Assembly (NCBI RefSeq): GCF_030272615.1
Contig: NC_081408.1
Coordinates: 762,530,673 to 762,594,672, forward strand
Reading direction: 5' to 3'
Origin: Cryptomeria japonica
Lineage: Eukaryota; Streptophyta; Pinopsida; Cupressales; Cupressaceae
DNA: 64,000 bases
Shown: piece by piece, positions 12,431-24,541 of the stretch
Position numbering within the stretch: the stretch's first letter is position 1
Layout of the letters: every line of letters starts with the position of its first letter
Translations under genes and position numbers: made by a program
The notes under the pieces: generated by a model
What the model was told of the DNA's origin: nothing
The model's input: the letters and a program-made list of their open reading frames with translations, nothing else
The model's database searches: none

Positions 12431-12615
12431 GGCAAATTCCTTAGGGGTAGGAAAAATTCATGAAGATGCTACATATGACTCGCGAAGAGGTTCTGGAAGA
12501 TGTCCCGGACATTGGAGATGATTATCCGACATGGATATGTTATGTGCGAGATTCTGTATCTTTCACCCACAGTCATTTGTGTCAATGGAAGATTAGGGTT
12601 TTTCATGGAGGTTAA
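12431..12615 (+). other. Short open stretch after E1 gag-like gene
   Basis: From ATG 12466 or 12475 an open frame reads MTREEVLEDVPDIGDDYPTW and ends at TAA 12613-12615, which falls in the target site of E6. About 49 codons. I cannot place it in a family. It may be a relic between the gag-like and accessory ORFs or chance. The accessory ORF follows after removal of E6. Confidence 0.25.
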
Positions 12616-14078
12616 TGGTGAATAATGATGAACAATAAGTACTCAACAGATACTGAGAGGGGGGAGTGAATCAGTATAGACAAAAACTTCCTTAAACCAC
12701 TTTGACTGCAAAGACTGCACTATTTGGTAAACAGTATCACCGCTCTAAGTTAGGGCACTACCGGTAAAACATAGTGAGACTGTGAAAGACATAAACCGGT
12801 AACACTTAGATCTTCACCACAGCTAATATCTCCTATCCACTTCACCCATATGCATAAACAAGTAATTCATCAGAAATATAAAGACCACTAGATCAACATG
12901 CTTTACCACTTAACAGAAAACACTAAGACATCACATGAAAAAGCATCACACATAACACACTGATTTTTCACATGGAAACCCAACTCAAAAAAACCACGGT
13001 GGGGATGAATACCCACAAGTTGTTCTTTGAACTCTTCTCAAGTTCGCTATGTTAGGAGCCTAATCCGGTTAAGGAATTTACAATAGGTTTTGCTAAGAAT
13101 TGATCCTGCTAGGGATCACCCAGTTAAGGGATGGCTAAATACCCAGTTAAAGGTTAGAACCCTGTTAAAGGTTACCTCGCAAGAGGATTTGAAGAACTCA
13201 ATGAATTTGAGTCACCCTGTTAAAGGATTTACAAAAAGCTTGTTAAAGCTACATGGTAAAGGGATTTTCCAACTGTTGAAATGATTAGAAGTCAACAGGT
13301 AATACAGTGATCTGATAACAACACTCAATGCTAAGGTAGATCCATTTCAGTTCCTTTACTTCTACAATCACACTTTGTAGATCTCTACACACTGCACCGG
13401 TCTGGCAAGAAACAAGTATCTCTACACTTGGATACACACATAACATTTGCCAACAACTTCACAATGCAAATCATCATCGACCTTATAGACAACAGATAGG
13501 TCGGAGGCATAAGCCCTAAACCCTAAACATTTAGGTTGTCAATATAGTCGGTCCAATCTTGACCATTCAATCACATTGCATAGTGTAAAATGATCTTGAC
13601 AAATCTCAAGACATTCTCCATCATTCATTCTTTTCTGCTTCTGGAAGCTGATAACCCATCACGCACTCTCCACCGTTTACTGAGACTTCGCACATTCCCG
13701 AGGTAGATAGGATCAATCTTCTTCATGCAAGATCCTCAAGGAAATCCTTCATGCACACAAGGCTGATGTGGCAACATGATCTGATCTTCATTTCAATGCT
13801 TACCCATCATAGGATGTCATCAGTTGAATCACACAAACATGGAATGCAACAACCAGAAACCCCGATACCAACTTTCCATATACCAGTTCATTCCATCATA
13901 CCGGTCCACACTTCATCATACCACTTCACTTGTACCATCATACTGATTTACTTGTATCATCATACCGGTTCAGTTGCCAAGTTGCTTACTTCAATATACC
14001 GGTTCATACTTCAGCATATTGACATCAATGACAACATACAATATCATCATGTCATCACACTCTACACATATGCCAACA
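12616..14078 (-). repeat. 3' LTR of E6
   Basis: 1,463 bp; on plus TGGTGAATAATGATG to CATATGCCAACA, the third base changed from the partner. The conserved copia block (TGGAAACCCAA...GTGGGGATGAATACCCAC) is at 12971-13018. Many ACCGGT-containing and TTAAAGG repeats. ORFs inside it are incidental. Confidence 0.88.
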
Positions 14079-14420
14079 ATCTCCCCCTTTGGCATTGATG
14101 GCAATATACAAAGATATTTCTCCACTTCACATCTTCTCCCCAATACTGCAGATATCTTCTCCACTTCACATCTTCTCCCCCTTTGACAATAATGCCAAAG
14201 TGGAGGCATAGACATCCATTTTCCACTATGTTGCTCCCCCTGAGGAGTAGCATCCTTCAACACATCAATCCTGAAAAGATTTGACAATGCAATACGTGAC
14301 TGATGTGGAGCACATACCTTTAGTTCACCTCTTGAAGGGGGCAGCACCCCTAATTCACCTCTTCAATAGGTAAATGTAGCCTTCGGTATAGGCTTGGTGA
14401 ATATGGCTTCTAACTACTCC
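14079..14420 (-). promoter_or_regulatory. E6 3' non-coding region with two polypurine boxes
   Basis: The true polypurine tract is ATCTCCCCCTTTGGCATTG on plus at 14079-14097, against the LTR. A second box, TCTCCCCCTTTGACAATAA, lies at about 14174-14192. Between them TCTCCACTTCACATCTTCTC is duplicated (about 14118 and 14157). Further up, TTCACCTCTT flanks a GGGGGCAGCACCCC patch at 14336-14349. No gene. Confidence 0.7.
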
Positions 14421-15900
14421 TTACTGGAAACATGTTCCAATACAACCTCTTTTTTCCTGAACTTTCTCCCTCAAGAAATGATACTTGAGCTCGAAGTGCT
14501 TGGTTCTAGCATGCAATACCAGATTCTTAGAAATATTAATTGCACTTGTGTTGTCACAAAATATACTCACTAGTTCAGATACAGGGACTTTGAAACTACT
14601 TAATACATGCTTCATCCAAATTGTCTGAGTGCGGTTCATAAATGTTGCTACATATTCTGCTTCTGCTGTAGACTGAGAGATACAACTTTGCTTCTTACTC
14701 ATCCATGAGACTAGTCTACCACCAAGAAAGAATGCACCACTGATTGTGCTCTTCTGGTTGTCCACATTACCAGCCCAATCAGCATCTATAAATACTTTGA
14801 GGTTGAAATCATTACTGTATGGATACCACAATCCATAGTCTATAGTTCCCTTCAGATATCTAAGAATCTGCTTGATTGCTACCAAGTGGGATTCTCTTGG
14901 ACTTTTCTAGAAACATGCAGCAATGTCCACTGCATGTGCAATGTCTGGTATGCTATGTACTACATAGTGCAACTTACCAATCATTGATCGGTATTCCTTC
15001 TCATTCACCAACATTGAGTCATCTTATTTTGAAAATTTACAACCAGTCACCATCAGTGTACCAACTAGTTTGTTGTCCTCCATGCCAAAGGTCTTCAACA
15101 CCTCTTTGACATACTTGGACTGAGTGATAAAGATACCGTCTTTCATTTGTTGTATATGTAGTCCAATGAAGAACTTAATCTCTCTGATTAGTGACATCTC
15201 AAATTCCTTCTTCATTTCATCTACAAATGCATAGCTCATCTTGTCATCTCCACCAAAAATTATGTCATCGACAAATACTTCACAAATCAGAATTTGATCT
15301 CCTTCTGACTTCAGATAGATATTGCTATCTTCACTTGTTCTTTCAAATCCAATCTTCACAAGATGGGAATGTAAACATTCATACCATGCTCTAGGTGTCT
15401 GATTCAATCCATACAAGGCTTTATGCAACCTACACACCATATCATTGTCTTTTGATAGGGAAAACCCATTTGGTTGCTCGATATACACTTCCTCTTCAAG
15501 TATTCCATTCAGGAATGCAGATTTTACATCCATCTGATACACTTTGAATCCCTTGAAGGCTGCATATGCAAGAAGCATTTGAACTCCTTCCAATCTAGCT
15601 ACTGGAGAAAAAGTTTCTCCATAGTCTTCTCCTTCTTCTTGAGCATATCCCTTACATACCAGTCTAGCTTTGTTTCTTACCACTGTGCCATCTTCATTCA
15701 GCTTGTTTCTACAAACCCATTTGGTGCCAATAACATTTTTGTGCTCAGGTCTGGGTACCAAAGACCATGTACCATTCTTTTCTATCTGGTCAAGTTCCTC
15801 TTCCATAGCCTTGATCCAGTCTTCATCTTTATATGCCTCTTTAAATGTTTTAGGCTCAAATTAAGAGATCATGCAAGAATTTTCTTTGACCTTTCTTCTT
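14421..15900 (-). pseudogene. pol: Copia reverse transcriptase and RNase H (E6)
   Basis: One frame from about 15860 down to 14421. It has [64 protein letters not shown], the catalytic [11 protein letters not shown], then FIGLHIQQ and [13 protein letters not shown]. Stops at 15024-15026 and near 14910 separate it from RNase H, which shows FIDADWAG, STISGAFFLGGRLVSW, the intact STAEAEYVA with its catalytic Glu, and FCDNTSAI. Reverse transcriptase copies element RNA; RNase H removes the template. The protein ends at TGA or TAA near 14421. Confidence 0.92.
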
Positions 15901-16079
15901 GTAAGAATTCATGCATCCTTATCTCCTATGATCTGCTTTGGATCATGATTCAGCTTTACATACCTAGGAATGATCTTAACTATTTCCTCTTGCTTTTCTT
16001 CTTCATCATCATCTTCATCAGCATCAGCATCTACCAATGTAGGAGCACTATTACTGGTACTAGGCTATTTTGCAACCGA

Positions 16080-17400
16080 TTCCTAGAAGGTTACAATCGG
16101 TTCATCTACCACTTTCTCACTACTGGTTTCCTCAGGTTTCTCAGAGGTTTCATCAACTCTAACATTGATACTTTCGACAATTATCCGAGTCTTATTGTTA
16201 AAACACTTGAGAGATTTTCTCTTGGTGGAATATTCCCTCATCACATTTTGCATCAAACTTGCTCTTGTGTTCACTCCTCTTGATATAACATTTTCTACCA
16301 AACACTCTAAAGTAGCTTACTAAAAGAGTCTTACCGGTCCAATACTCATAAGGAGTTTTATCCTTACCTTTCTTGATGAGTACCTAGTTCATAGTGTAGA
16401 CTGCAGTGCTCATTGCTTCTCTCCAAAAAGTGTGAGCAACCTTCCCTTGAATCAGCATTGTTCTGGCTGCTTCAACTATAGTCTGATTGTTCCTCTCTGC
16501 TAGGCCATTCTATTGTGGAATCTGGGGGGTAGATAGTTGCCTCTTGATGCCATTTTCTTCACAGTACTTATTGAACTCACTAGAAGTGAACTCACCTCCT
16601 TGGTCAGTTCTAAGGCATTTGAATCTCTTACCACTTTCTTTTTCAACAAGTGCTCTAAAGGCTTTAAACTTTCCAAAAGCTTTAGACTTGTCTTTCAAGA
16701 ATGTGACCCACATCATTCTTGAGAAATCATCAGTAAGAATCATAAAGTACCTATCTCCTTGAACACTCCTAGCTTTTATAGGACCACACAAATCAGTTTG
16801 CACAAGATCAAGTAAATTATCTGTTGTGAAAGATTTACCTTTGAAGGTTGAGGAAGACATTTTCCCCAGTTGACATTCTTTGCACAAAGGATTCTTTGGT
16901 TTGTTTAGCACAGGCAATCCCCTAACCGCCTTGATCTTACCGGCCTTCACAATGTTATCAAAATTTACATGGCAGAGTCTCCTATGCCATATCCAACTAT
17001 CATCATACTTAGCCATTAGACATTGACTAATATTTACAATTAACTGAAATAAGTTACCTTTGGTATGCATATCGGTGGCCATCAGTTCACCACTCTTTCC
17101 GTTTATTTTGCATACTCCATCTTTGAATTCCAAAATGAGTCCATTATCATTCAGTTGAGCAACACTCAAAAGGTTATGCTTGAGACCTTCTACCCAATAC
17201 ACATTATCAGCACTGCTTTTTCCATTTAAAGAGATGGACCCTTTGCCTTTTACCATACAAGGTGCATCATTACCAAATCAGACTACACCTCCATAATACT
17301 CTTCCAGAGACAGAAACTTTCTCCGGACACCAATCATGTGGTGAGAACAACCATTGTCAATAATCCACTCATTGGAATTATCAAGCAGGAGACAAGAGCC
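16080..17400 (-). pseudogene. pol: Copia protease and integrase (E6)
   Basis: A frameshift near 17395 separates this from gag. Protease motif EWIIDNGCSHHM has DNG instead of catalytic DSG, predicted inactive. Integrase (open 17256-16510): zinc-binding WHRRLCHVNFDNI...CKECQLGK is complete; the core has LVQTDLCGPI, ILTDDFSRMMWV and CLRTDQGGEF. A stop at 16510 falls just before NGLAERNN near the catalytic Glu. The downstream GRKCYIKR segment and linker follow. Integrase joins element cDNA to the chromosome with the 5-bp stagger seen in the TSDs. Confidence 0.88.
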
Positions 17401-18398
17401 TTCTTGTCTGACACATCTTCCTTAATAGTTACAAATACTATGTCTTCACTTTCTTCATCTTCTGATGCATCATTAGTGACACCTTCATCAACTGCAACAA
17501 GACAGTTTCTCCTATTTCATCCTTTGAACTTTTTGAACCTCTCCAGTTTGTCCTTATTATCACCATTAGGAAAATTTACAACAATGTGTCCTATCCTATT
17601 GCAAGAAAAGCATTTCAAAGGGAGCTTACCTTTGTATTTTCCAGTTCCCTTAGGAAGTCTCTTGGCCAAAAGAGCTTCAAATTCCATCAGGATCTCCTCA
17701 TCATACATATCTCTGCTTTGTCTAGGTTCATAGCTAGTACTAGATTCTTTACTCTTTCTGGATAGTGCAGCAGATGCTTTAAAGGCTGAATTAGTCTTTT
17801 GAACACTGTCATCATAATTGTTTAGCTCATATGCGGTCAACTTAGCAATGATAGAATCAAGGGATGCCTTTGTCTTGTCAATAGATGTCAACTCCCCAAT
17901 AGAACCAACCCTTATTGCATAGACCAGTAATAAGGTTCTCAAAACTTTGCTAACAATGGTGGAATCATCCATTGTACCTCTTGTACTCTTGATGTCTCCA
18001 GCAATAGTTTTAATCCTTATCCCATATTGTTGAATGGTCTCTCCTTTAACCATCTGCATGTCTTCAAACTTTCCTCTAAGGATTTCTTCCTTAGCTTGCT
18101 TCACATGCTCATCACTGCCATAGATAGACTCCAGAGCATCCCATACATCTTTGGGATTGTCTTTTTCCTGAACATCTATAAATTCAACATCAGATAGACT
18201 GCTGATAAGAGCTTCCATGACTTCCCCATTCTCCTAAATTTCTCTTCTTTGATCATCAATGAGAGTACTGGTAGGGACAACATAAGTATTCTCAACATAA
18301 CTCCAATGTTGAGCACCCATGCTTTTAATGTATATTTTCTTTTTGTCCTTCCATATCTTAAAGTTATCTCTGTTAAACTTAGGACCTTCCCTCTTCAT
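17401..18398 (-). pseudogene. gag: Copia gag (E6)
   Basis: Starts ATG 18398 (MKREGPKFNRDNFKIWK), the typical copia gag N-terminus, about 75 bp from the LTR. A TAG at 18236-18234 breaks it; the rest is open to 17517. Core: NPKDVWDALESIYGSDEHV, ILRGKFEDMQMVKGE, TMDDSTIVSKVLRTLL, KLTAYEL, as in UBN2 gags. Zinc knuckle CFSCNRIGHIVVNF has lost its last Cys. It forms particles and packages RNA. Confidence 0.9.
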
Positions 18399-18458
18399 CA
18401 TTAGAATAGGATCTTTTCCTCAAGTGGTTAAGCTTATAACACAGAGGACGTGGAGGAC

Positions 18459-18472
18459 GCTCTGATACCAAT
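18459..18472 (-). promoter_or_regulatory. Primer binding site (E6)
   Basis: On minus ATTGGTATCAGAGC, a full match to the plant initiator-Met tRNA primer site, directly after the 5' LTR. Confidence 0.92.
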
Positions 18473-19966
18473 TGATGAATAATGATGAATGGTAAGTACT
18501 CAACAGATACTGAGAGGGGGGGTGATCAGCATAGACAAAAACTTCCTTAAACCACTTTGACTACAAAGACTATACTAACTAGTAAACAATATCACCGCTC
18601 TAAGTCAGGGCACTACCAGTAAAACACAGTGAGGCTGTAAAAGACATAAACTGGTAACACTTTGATCTTCACCACACCTAATATATCCTATCCACTTCAC
18701 CCATATGCATAAACAAGTAATTCATCAGAAATATAAAGACCACTGGATCAGCATGCTTAACCACTTAACAGAAAACACTAAGACATCACATGAAAAATCA
18801 TCACACCTAACACACTGATTTTTCACATGGAAACCCAACTAGGAAAAACCACGGTGGGGATGAATACCCACAAGTTGTTCTTTGAACTCTTCTGAAGTCT
18901 GCTCTGTTAGGAGCCTATTCTGGTTAAGGACTTTACAATAGGTTCTTCTAGGAACTGATCTTGCTAGGGATCACCCGGTTAAGGGATGGCTAAATACCCG
19001 GTTAAAGGTTAGAACCCTATTAAAGGTTACCTCACAAGAGAATTTGAAGAACTCAATGAATTTGAGTCACCCTGTTAAAGGATTTACAAAAATCCTGTTA
19101 AAGCTACTCGGTAAAGGGATTTTCCAACTATTGAAATGATTAGAAGTCAACAGGTAATATGTTGATCTGATAACAGCACTCAATGCTAAGGCAAATCCAT
19201 TTCAGTTCCTTTACTTTTGCAATCACACTCTATAGATCTCTACATAGTGCACCAGTTTGGCAAAAACAAGTATCTCTACACTTGGATACACACATAACAT
19301 TTGCCAACAACTTCCCAATGCAAATCATCATTGACCTTATAGACAACAGATAGGTCGGAGGCATAAACCCTAAACCTTAAACATTTAGGTTATCAATACG
19401 ATCGGTCCAATCCTGACCATTCAATCACATTGCATAGTGTAAAATGATCTTGAACAAATCTCAAGACGTTCTCCATCATTCATTCTTTGCCGCTTCTGGA
19501 AGCTGATAACCCATCACGCGCTCTCCACTGTTTACTAAGACTTTGTACATTCCCGAGGTAGATAGGATCAATCTTCTTCATGCAAGATCATCAAGGAAAT
19601 CCTTCACACACACAAGGCTAATGTGGAAACATGATCTGATCTTCATTTAAATGCTAACCCATCACAGGATGTCATCGGTCGAATCACACAAACTTGGAAT
19701 GCATCAACCAAAAACCCCGATACAAACTTTCCATATACTGGTTCACATACCAGTTTACTTTTTGCATATACCGGTTCATTCCATCATATCGGTTCACACT
19801 TCATAATATCGCTTCACTTGTACCATCATACCATTTTATTTGTATCATCATACTGGTTCACTTGCCAGGTTACTTACTTCAATATACTAGTTTATACTTC
19901 AGCATATTGACATCAATGACAACATACAATATCATCATGTCATCACACTCTGCACATATGCCAACA
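18473..19966 (-). repeat. 5' LTR of E6
   Basis: 1,494 bp; on plus TGATGAATAATGATG to CATATGCCAACA. Conserved block at 18825-18872 (TGGAAACCCAA, AAAAACCACGGTGGGG, TACCCAC). Very similar over its length to 12616-14078 with scattered substitutions and small indels, so the insertion is moderately old. Confidence 0.9.
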
Positions 19967-19971
19967 GTTAA

Positions 19972-20147
19972 AAGGTTGAATTGACTTAATTATTGATCAC
20001 CTTGCATTCAGAGCAATTAAGAGTGACTAAGAGTGATCAAAGGCATTACAAAGCAATCAAATTTCTTCTTGAGCGACTTCACCGACGTCTGGAAGAATTT
20101 GTTGGAGATTTTCACCTAGACCGATCAAAAGGTATTTATCTTTAAAC
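19972..20147 (+). promoter_or_regulatory. Leader of accessory ORF B (E1)
   Basis: Non-coding. Contains GAGCAATTAAGAGTGAC and a near repeat, then CAAAAGGTATTTATC at 20126-20140, ten bases before ATG 20148. The same AAAGGTATTT precedes the accessory ORF in E2 and E3. Confidence 0.4.
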
Positions 20148-23100
20148 ATGGAAGCAAGATAATCATCTATTCATACTTTTTTTGTAAACCCAACTGTAGT
20201 AGAGGTTAAGGACCGCCCCCGGCCAATTTTCAAGTGGTATCCACATGTGGCTACCTTGGAAGATTCGGTTGGAGCATTTTCCCATGTTTTAGAGGGAGTT
20301 GTCTATGTAGAAGATGTTAGGGAATATATTCACTATCACATTGAGGACTTGGGAACTTCTGAAATTAAGGGCATGTATATGAGTGAGCTGATGGGAGAAT
20401 CTAGAAAGATCAAACCGGCATACAAACACATTGAAGACAGGGTTTACCGACATTTTGGATATTCCATAATTTGAAGATGAGATAATCAGATATGTTTTGA
20501 GCAGAGTACATGGTGAATTTATATGGTTAGACATACCTTACAAGATTACCAAGGAAGTCATTCAGACAATCAATGGTTTACCATCGGTTGGGCAACATCC
20601 AGATAAGAAGGTTTCAAATAATTTCGTGAACAAAATCATCGGCACGACATCCGACAGAAGATCTATTAGAGTGAGCACGATTACCAACACGGACATCAGA
20701 TTCGGTAGCATGATCATCGGGTATAAGGTAACTTAGTCAAACCGACTAACTATTTCCAGTTCATGCATTTTAGCTGCATACAAAATGATGAGAGAGGATG
20801 TGAAATTGGATCTATGTGGTTGGATGCTAGATGAGTTGTTAATAAACCTAGGGAAGATTAAGGGAGATAAGAAGGGTACATTCTGGTATGGAAACTTGAT
20901 AGTTTTCTTAATGTTATATTTCATGAAATATACACCCAGTTTCGGTAAAAGGCAATGGGCATTTGACATCGCGATAGGGAGATAATTGAAATAGTCAATT
21001 GCTGCTTTAGGAAGTCAAAGAGATGATAAGGTATGGGGATATTTTAAAGCATTCCAGAAATCTATGAGGTCTAGGGTAAGGGTACCTGAGCATATTGTAG
21101 GAAAATATTCAACTGACAAATGCTTAATGGTGAAGAAGGATGAAACACTTATGGAAGCAGTTAATCCCTGAAAGATTTGGTTTGAAGAAATGGGGTATGA
21201 GGTGGATGCACAGATTCTTCATGCCTATGCAAAAATGTTGATTGATGCACCTATTGATGATGCAGAGAAACCTTGTGGTACTGCACAACAGAAAACACAT
21301 GAGGTTGTAACAGAGTTCAATTGGAAGAAGAGAGAAAAGCAAGAAGGAAAAGAAAGAAAATTTGTTGAGGTCTCATAGGACATTAAAGCATTAATTGATG
21401 TTGTCCCGAAGAAAGGCAGGAAGAGGAAGAATCAAGAAGTACAAATTGAGCCTATTACTGCTAAGTCTGAATCTGAGGATGACACACCATTGGCATTCAA
21501 GAGGGTTGTGAGAAAGAAAACAAAGGAAACAAAGGTTGAAGCTAAAAAGAAAATGGTTAGGAAGGTTACATTCAAAATACTAGCATAGAAGCAAGCACAA
21601 AAGGTAACCACTTCAGCTGTATCTGGTACTGCAAAGAGGAAGAAGAAGAATGACACTGATTCTAGTAAGGTTCCACCTAAAACTTGTGCATAATTAGTAG
21701 ATGAAATCACTAAGGATGACATGCTAAATAATGTACAGTTCTACTATGGTCATTTAGAAGAGGATGAACAAAGAGATGTGGAGGAAGTTGTCTTATTATA
21801 CTTGGATATATATAAGAAAACCTTAATAGAAATAGAAAATCAAATATCGACTGAGTTTTATAATATGATAGTTGCTAGAAGACTGTCAGTTATGCAAGGA
21901 GATGAGCATATTAAAATTCAATAGCTATTATCTATTTGTGTTACTATTGCTCCATATGAAATGGAAAAGACAATTGAGGTGGAAGATAGAAACATTTTTA
22001 ATAACAAACATAGAATAACTAGTCCGATGCTAGGAAGGGTAAATGAAATAATAAAGGAAACTCAAATAGCATGGGTTAAGTTCCTTAGAGAGAATAGAGG
22101 ATTCTTTACTTCATCAGAAACCAAGATAGACACTATTGACACCCTAGTTGAAGGAAAAGGAAAGGGGATTATGGATACTTCACCCTCAGAGTGAACAAAT
22201 GTACAAACAAAAATTGAGATACTGGTTAACACAAAGAGTGAACAAGTTAATGTTGTACAGGATAATAATATTGAGGATAAAAATCCTTCAAATATAAATG
22301 TATAGGTTGAGGTTACAGTTCCTACAGAGGAACCGACAGTTACACAAATTGCACCAAGTGGTGAAGCCACCAGTGCAAGTGAGGAAGCTATAAAGGATAA
22401 ATCTTCAGAAGAGAAAAAAGGAGAATTCAGTAGGCAACCGGTAGTTGGTCCATCATTGTTGTCAATTGACACCTCACAAGTCGAAAAGAAAAACATAACA
22501 GAGATGATTCCTACTGAACTCATGATGATGGAAGCACAAAAACTGACGAAGGAAGGATCTACAGATAAAGGGATTATTGATCAATCAATCACTGTTTTAC
22601 ACAGACTAGTCCTAGAGTACAAGATTGACAATGAAGCGAGCCCATCTAGCAAGCTTAAGATAATTACTGAGCATATTTCAAAGGATTTTCAATCCTTACA
22701 GAAGATTTCAAACCACCAAGCATTGGAGAGGTTTACTCAGGCTAAGAGAGTTGCATTTGATCAGGTAATTGAATCAAAGAAGAAAAAGATTGATGAGAAG
22801 TTGAAATTGTTAGAATTTTTTTTGAAGAAATGTTCAAATATTTATAGGGTATGTTGTAACACTGATATACTTACAGCTAAAGTGGATAAGAAGATAAAAG
22901 AACTTCAGGAGAAAATTGCAAATATAGCTAATTATTTTGATAGATTGATTTCACTGACTACATCCATTGATGGTCAAATTTTGATTATGGAAAACCAAAT
23001 TTATGTTCTTGAGAAGGAAAGAGATAAAACTATAAGAAGAGCCACAAGTCTGAGAGGCTTGGTGAGTCCCTGATTGGATTCACTCAGTGTACATAAGAAA

Positions 23101-23280
23101 GAGTGTATGGATATGGTGGCAAAGCCCACATCGGTAGAGGTAAATGAGAAACAGTCAATTGCACATATACTAACTGGACTCGCGTCCATTTCTGGCACTT
23201 TCAAAACAAGTTGGGATACCTATCTTGAGCTATTGGAGAAGGCTTATCCAAAAAATTTGAAATTTGTTAAGCTTCGATAA
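20148..23280 (+). pseudogene. Accessory ORF B (E1)
   Basis: About 1,044 codons. ATG 20148 is followed by TAA four codons later, then VNPTVVEVKDRPRPIFKW matches copy D (NPIVVEVIKHPRPIF). A frameshift near 20440 moves to the frame used to the end, with stops at 20734, in the 20980-21000 region, 21376, 21586, 21691, 21922, 22192, 22303 and 23071. Conserved domain: VLSRVHGEFIWLDIPYKITK, TINGLPSVG, MIIGYK, KLDLCGWMLDELL, DKKGTFWYGNL, MGYEVDAQILHAYAKML. C-terminal half: Lys-rich (AFKRVVRKKTKE) then coiled coil. Function unknown; no pol motif. Ends at TAA 23278-23280. Confidence 0.72.
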
Positions 23281-23549
23281 GATATTTTGGATATTCTTAG
23301 TACAGTTTTGTGAATCTTTCACATTCTTTTTAGAATTTTTGATGGCATTGATGTCAAAGAAGGAGTGATATAGATGTGAAAAATAAAAAAGGAGTTGTAT
23401 ACATTAGGGGGAGTTATGGAGATATGGGAGTTATAGATATGGAGATGTGGAATGGATATTCAACTCAGGGAGAGTAGGCAGGATGAAACCAATAGATGAA
23501 ACCTTGACCATTTTTCACGAGTGTTTCCATCAATGCCAAAGGGGGAGAT
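23281..23549 (+). promoter_or_regulatory. E1 3' region with two polypurine boxes
   Basis: First box GGCATTGATGTCAAAGAAGG at 23344-23363, second the true tract ATCAATGCCAAAGGGGGAGA at 23529-23548 against the LTR. Between them are purine-rich GGGGGAG and GAGATGTGGA patches. No gene. Confidence 0.75.
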
Positions 23550-24404
23550 TGTTGGCAATTGACACTCAATTGGTTGGTTTCACTATGTTGTCATTGATGG
23601 AAACATGGTATTGTGTTCTGGCTTCATGTTTTGGTTCATTTGTGTACCGACAGGCACTTCACAGATTTTACATTGGCACGGACACCGGCAAGACATAAGG
23701 ATTTCTTTGGTAACTGGCAGCAATTGGCTTTGATATTTATGCATTTATGTTATTTGGTCAACATGTAATTTGATATTTTATATATCTTTGTAAGCCGACA
23801 TAAGGCATGATAATTTGTATAGGGTATATAGATCATTTTGATAAGGACATGAAATAGGATATTATGGATATGCGAATGTAATATAATGTGAAATATTTCA
23901 GAGAGATTATGTATATGAGAAAATTTATGTAAGGGTTATTCCGATAAAGGGTTTAAGGTTCAGACCGGAACAGACGGAGCTTAAACTGGAACTGTATTCA
24001 GACATAGAAGATGCTATCTTAGTAGTTCAACACTTATCCAGATTGTAGTCTGGATTTATATGTAGTCAGTGAGGCTCCTTTTGTGATTGAGAAGTGTGCT
24101 CTAGGCTATAAGCCTTCCTACAAGTGTAGGCCCCTCATATTTTGTAATATCTCTTCATATGGCCAGTGGATTGATATTGGGGGTCACAAATCCCATAGTG
24201 GTTTTTCCTCTTTGAAGTTTTCCACCTATAATTCTATATGTTATGATTCTCATTTATGTGATTGGCTTATTGGTTGCTTCACTTCTTTCAATTCTGTATG
24301 TACCGGCATACTGGTTGGTGTATGCATGTTTTAATAAGGCTACAATTAATCATTTTGGTATAACATTGATTCAGCCCCCCTCTCAATGTTATTGGATTCC
24401 AACA
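23550..24404 (+). repeat. 3' LTR of E1
   Basis: 855 bp, TGTTGGCAATTGACAC to GATTCCAACA. Partner of 8994-9858, with scattered substitutions plus small indels. Conserved block at about 24179-24227, where the first GTGGG has become TTGGGGG. Confidence 0.9.
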
Positions 24405-24409
24405 GTCCT

Positions 24410-24485
24410 TCCATATAGCATAGTTACTACCATCAAATCTCAGGCTCCCCTTCTTAAAGATAACAATTCCAGTTCCAATTGCCAT
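24410..24485 (-). pseudogene. gag: Copia gag N-terminus (E7), cut by E1
   Basis: ATG 24485 begins MAIGTGIVIFKKGSLRFDGS and reaches NYAIWK, the usual N-terminal copia gag motif. At 24410 it is cut by E1 and continues at 8993 in the same frame. The TTG 15 bp upstream is not needed. Confidence 0.82.
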
Positions 24486-24527
24486 CTCGGATCCCTTCAA
24501 GTGGTTAAGCTTCTTCCGAAGGATCTA

Positions 24528-24541
24528 GCTCTGATACCAAT
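24528..24541 (-). promoter_or_regulatory. Primer binding site (E7)
   Basis: On minus ATTGGTATCAGAGC next to the LTR end at 24542, a full iMet match. Confidence 0.9.

Larger units (their letters stand above)
12616..19966 (-). mobile_element. E6: complete Ty1/copia element in E1
   Basis: 7,351 bp with LTRs 12616-14078 and 18473-19966, flanked by GTTAA at 12611-12615 and 19967-19971. Read on minus: 5' LTR, iMet primer site, gag, protease, integrase, reverse transcriptase, RNase H, two polypurine boxes, 3' LTR. Autonomous gene order, now with several stops, two frameshifts and an altered protease site. Confidence 0.93.
8994..24404 (+). mobile_element. E1: complete pol-less LTR element inserted in E7 gag
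   Basis: Paired LTRs (8994-9858 and 23550-24404) begin TGTTGGCAATTGACAC and are flanked by GTCCT at 8989-8993 and 24405-24409. Inside, in order: primer site, gag-like gene with four knuckles (split by a solo LTR), E6 nested in the spacer, accessory ORF B, polypurine tract. Without the nested insertions it is about 6.7 kb. Every interval between gag-like gene and 3' LTR is accounted for, and no pol domain of its own is present. Confidence 0.9.

Noticed and set aside
15474-16283. Plus-strand ORF of 269 residues
   Set aside because: Antisense to E6 reverse transcriptase and linker, whose minus frame shows clear catalytic motifs.
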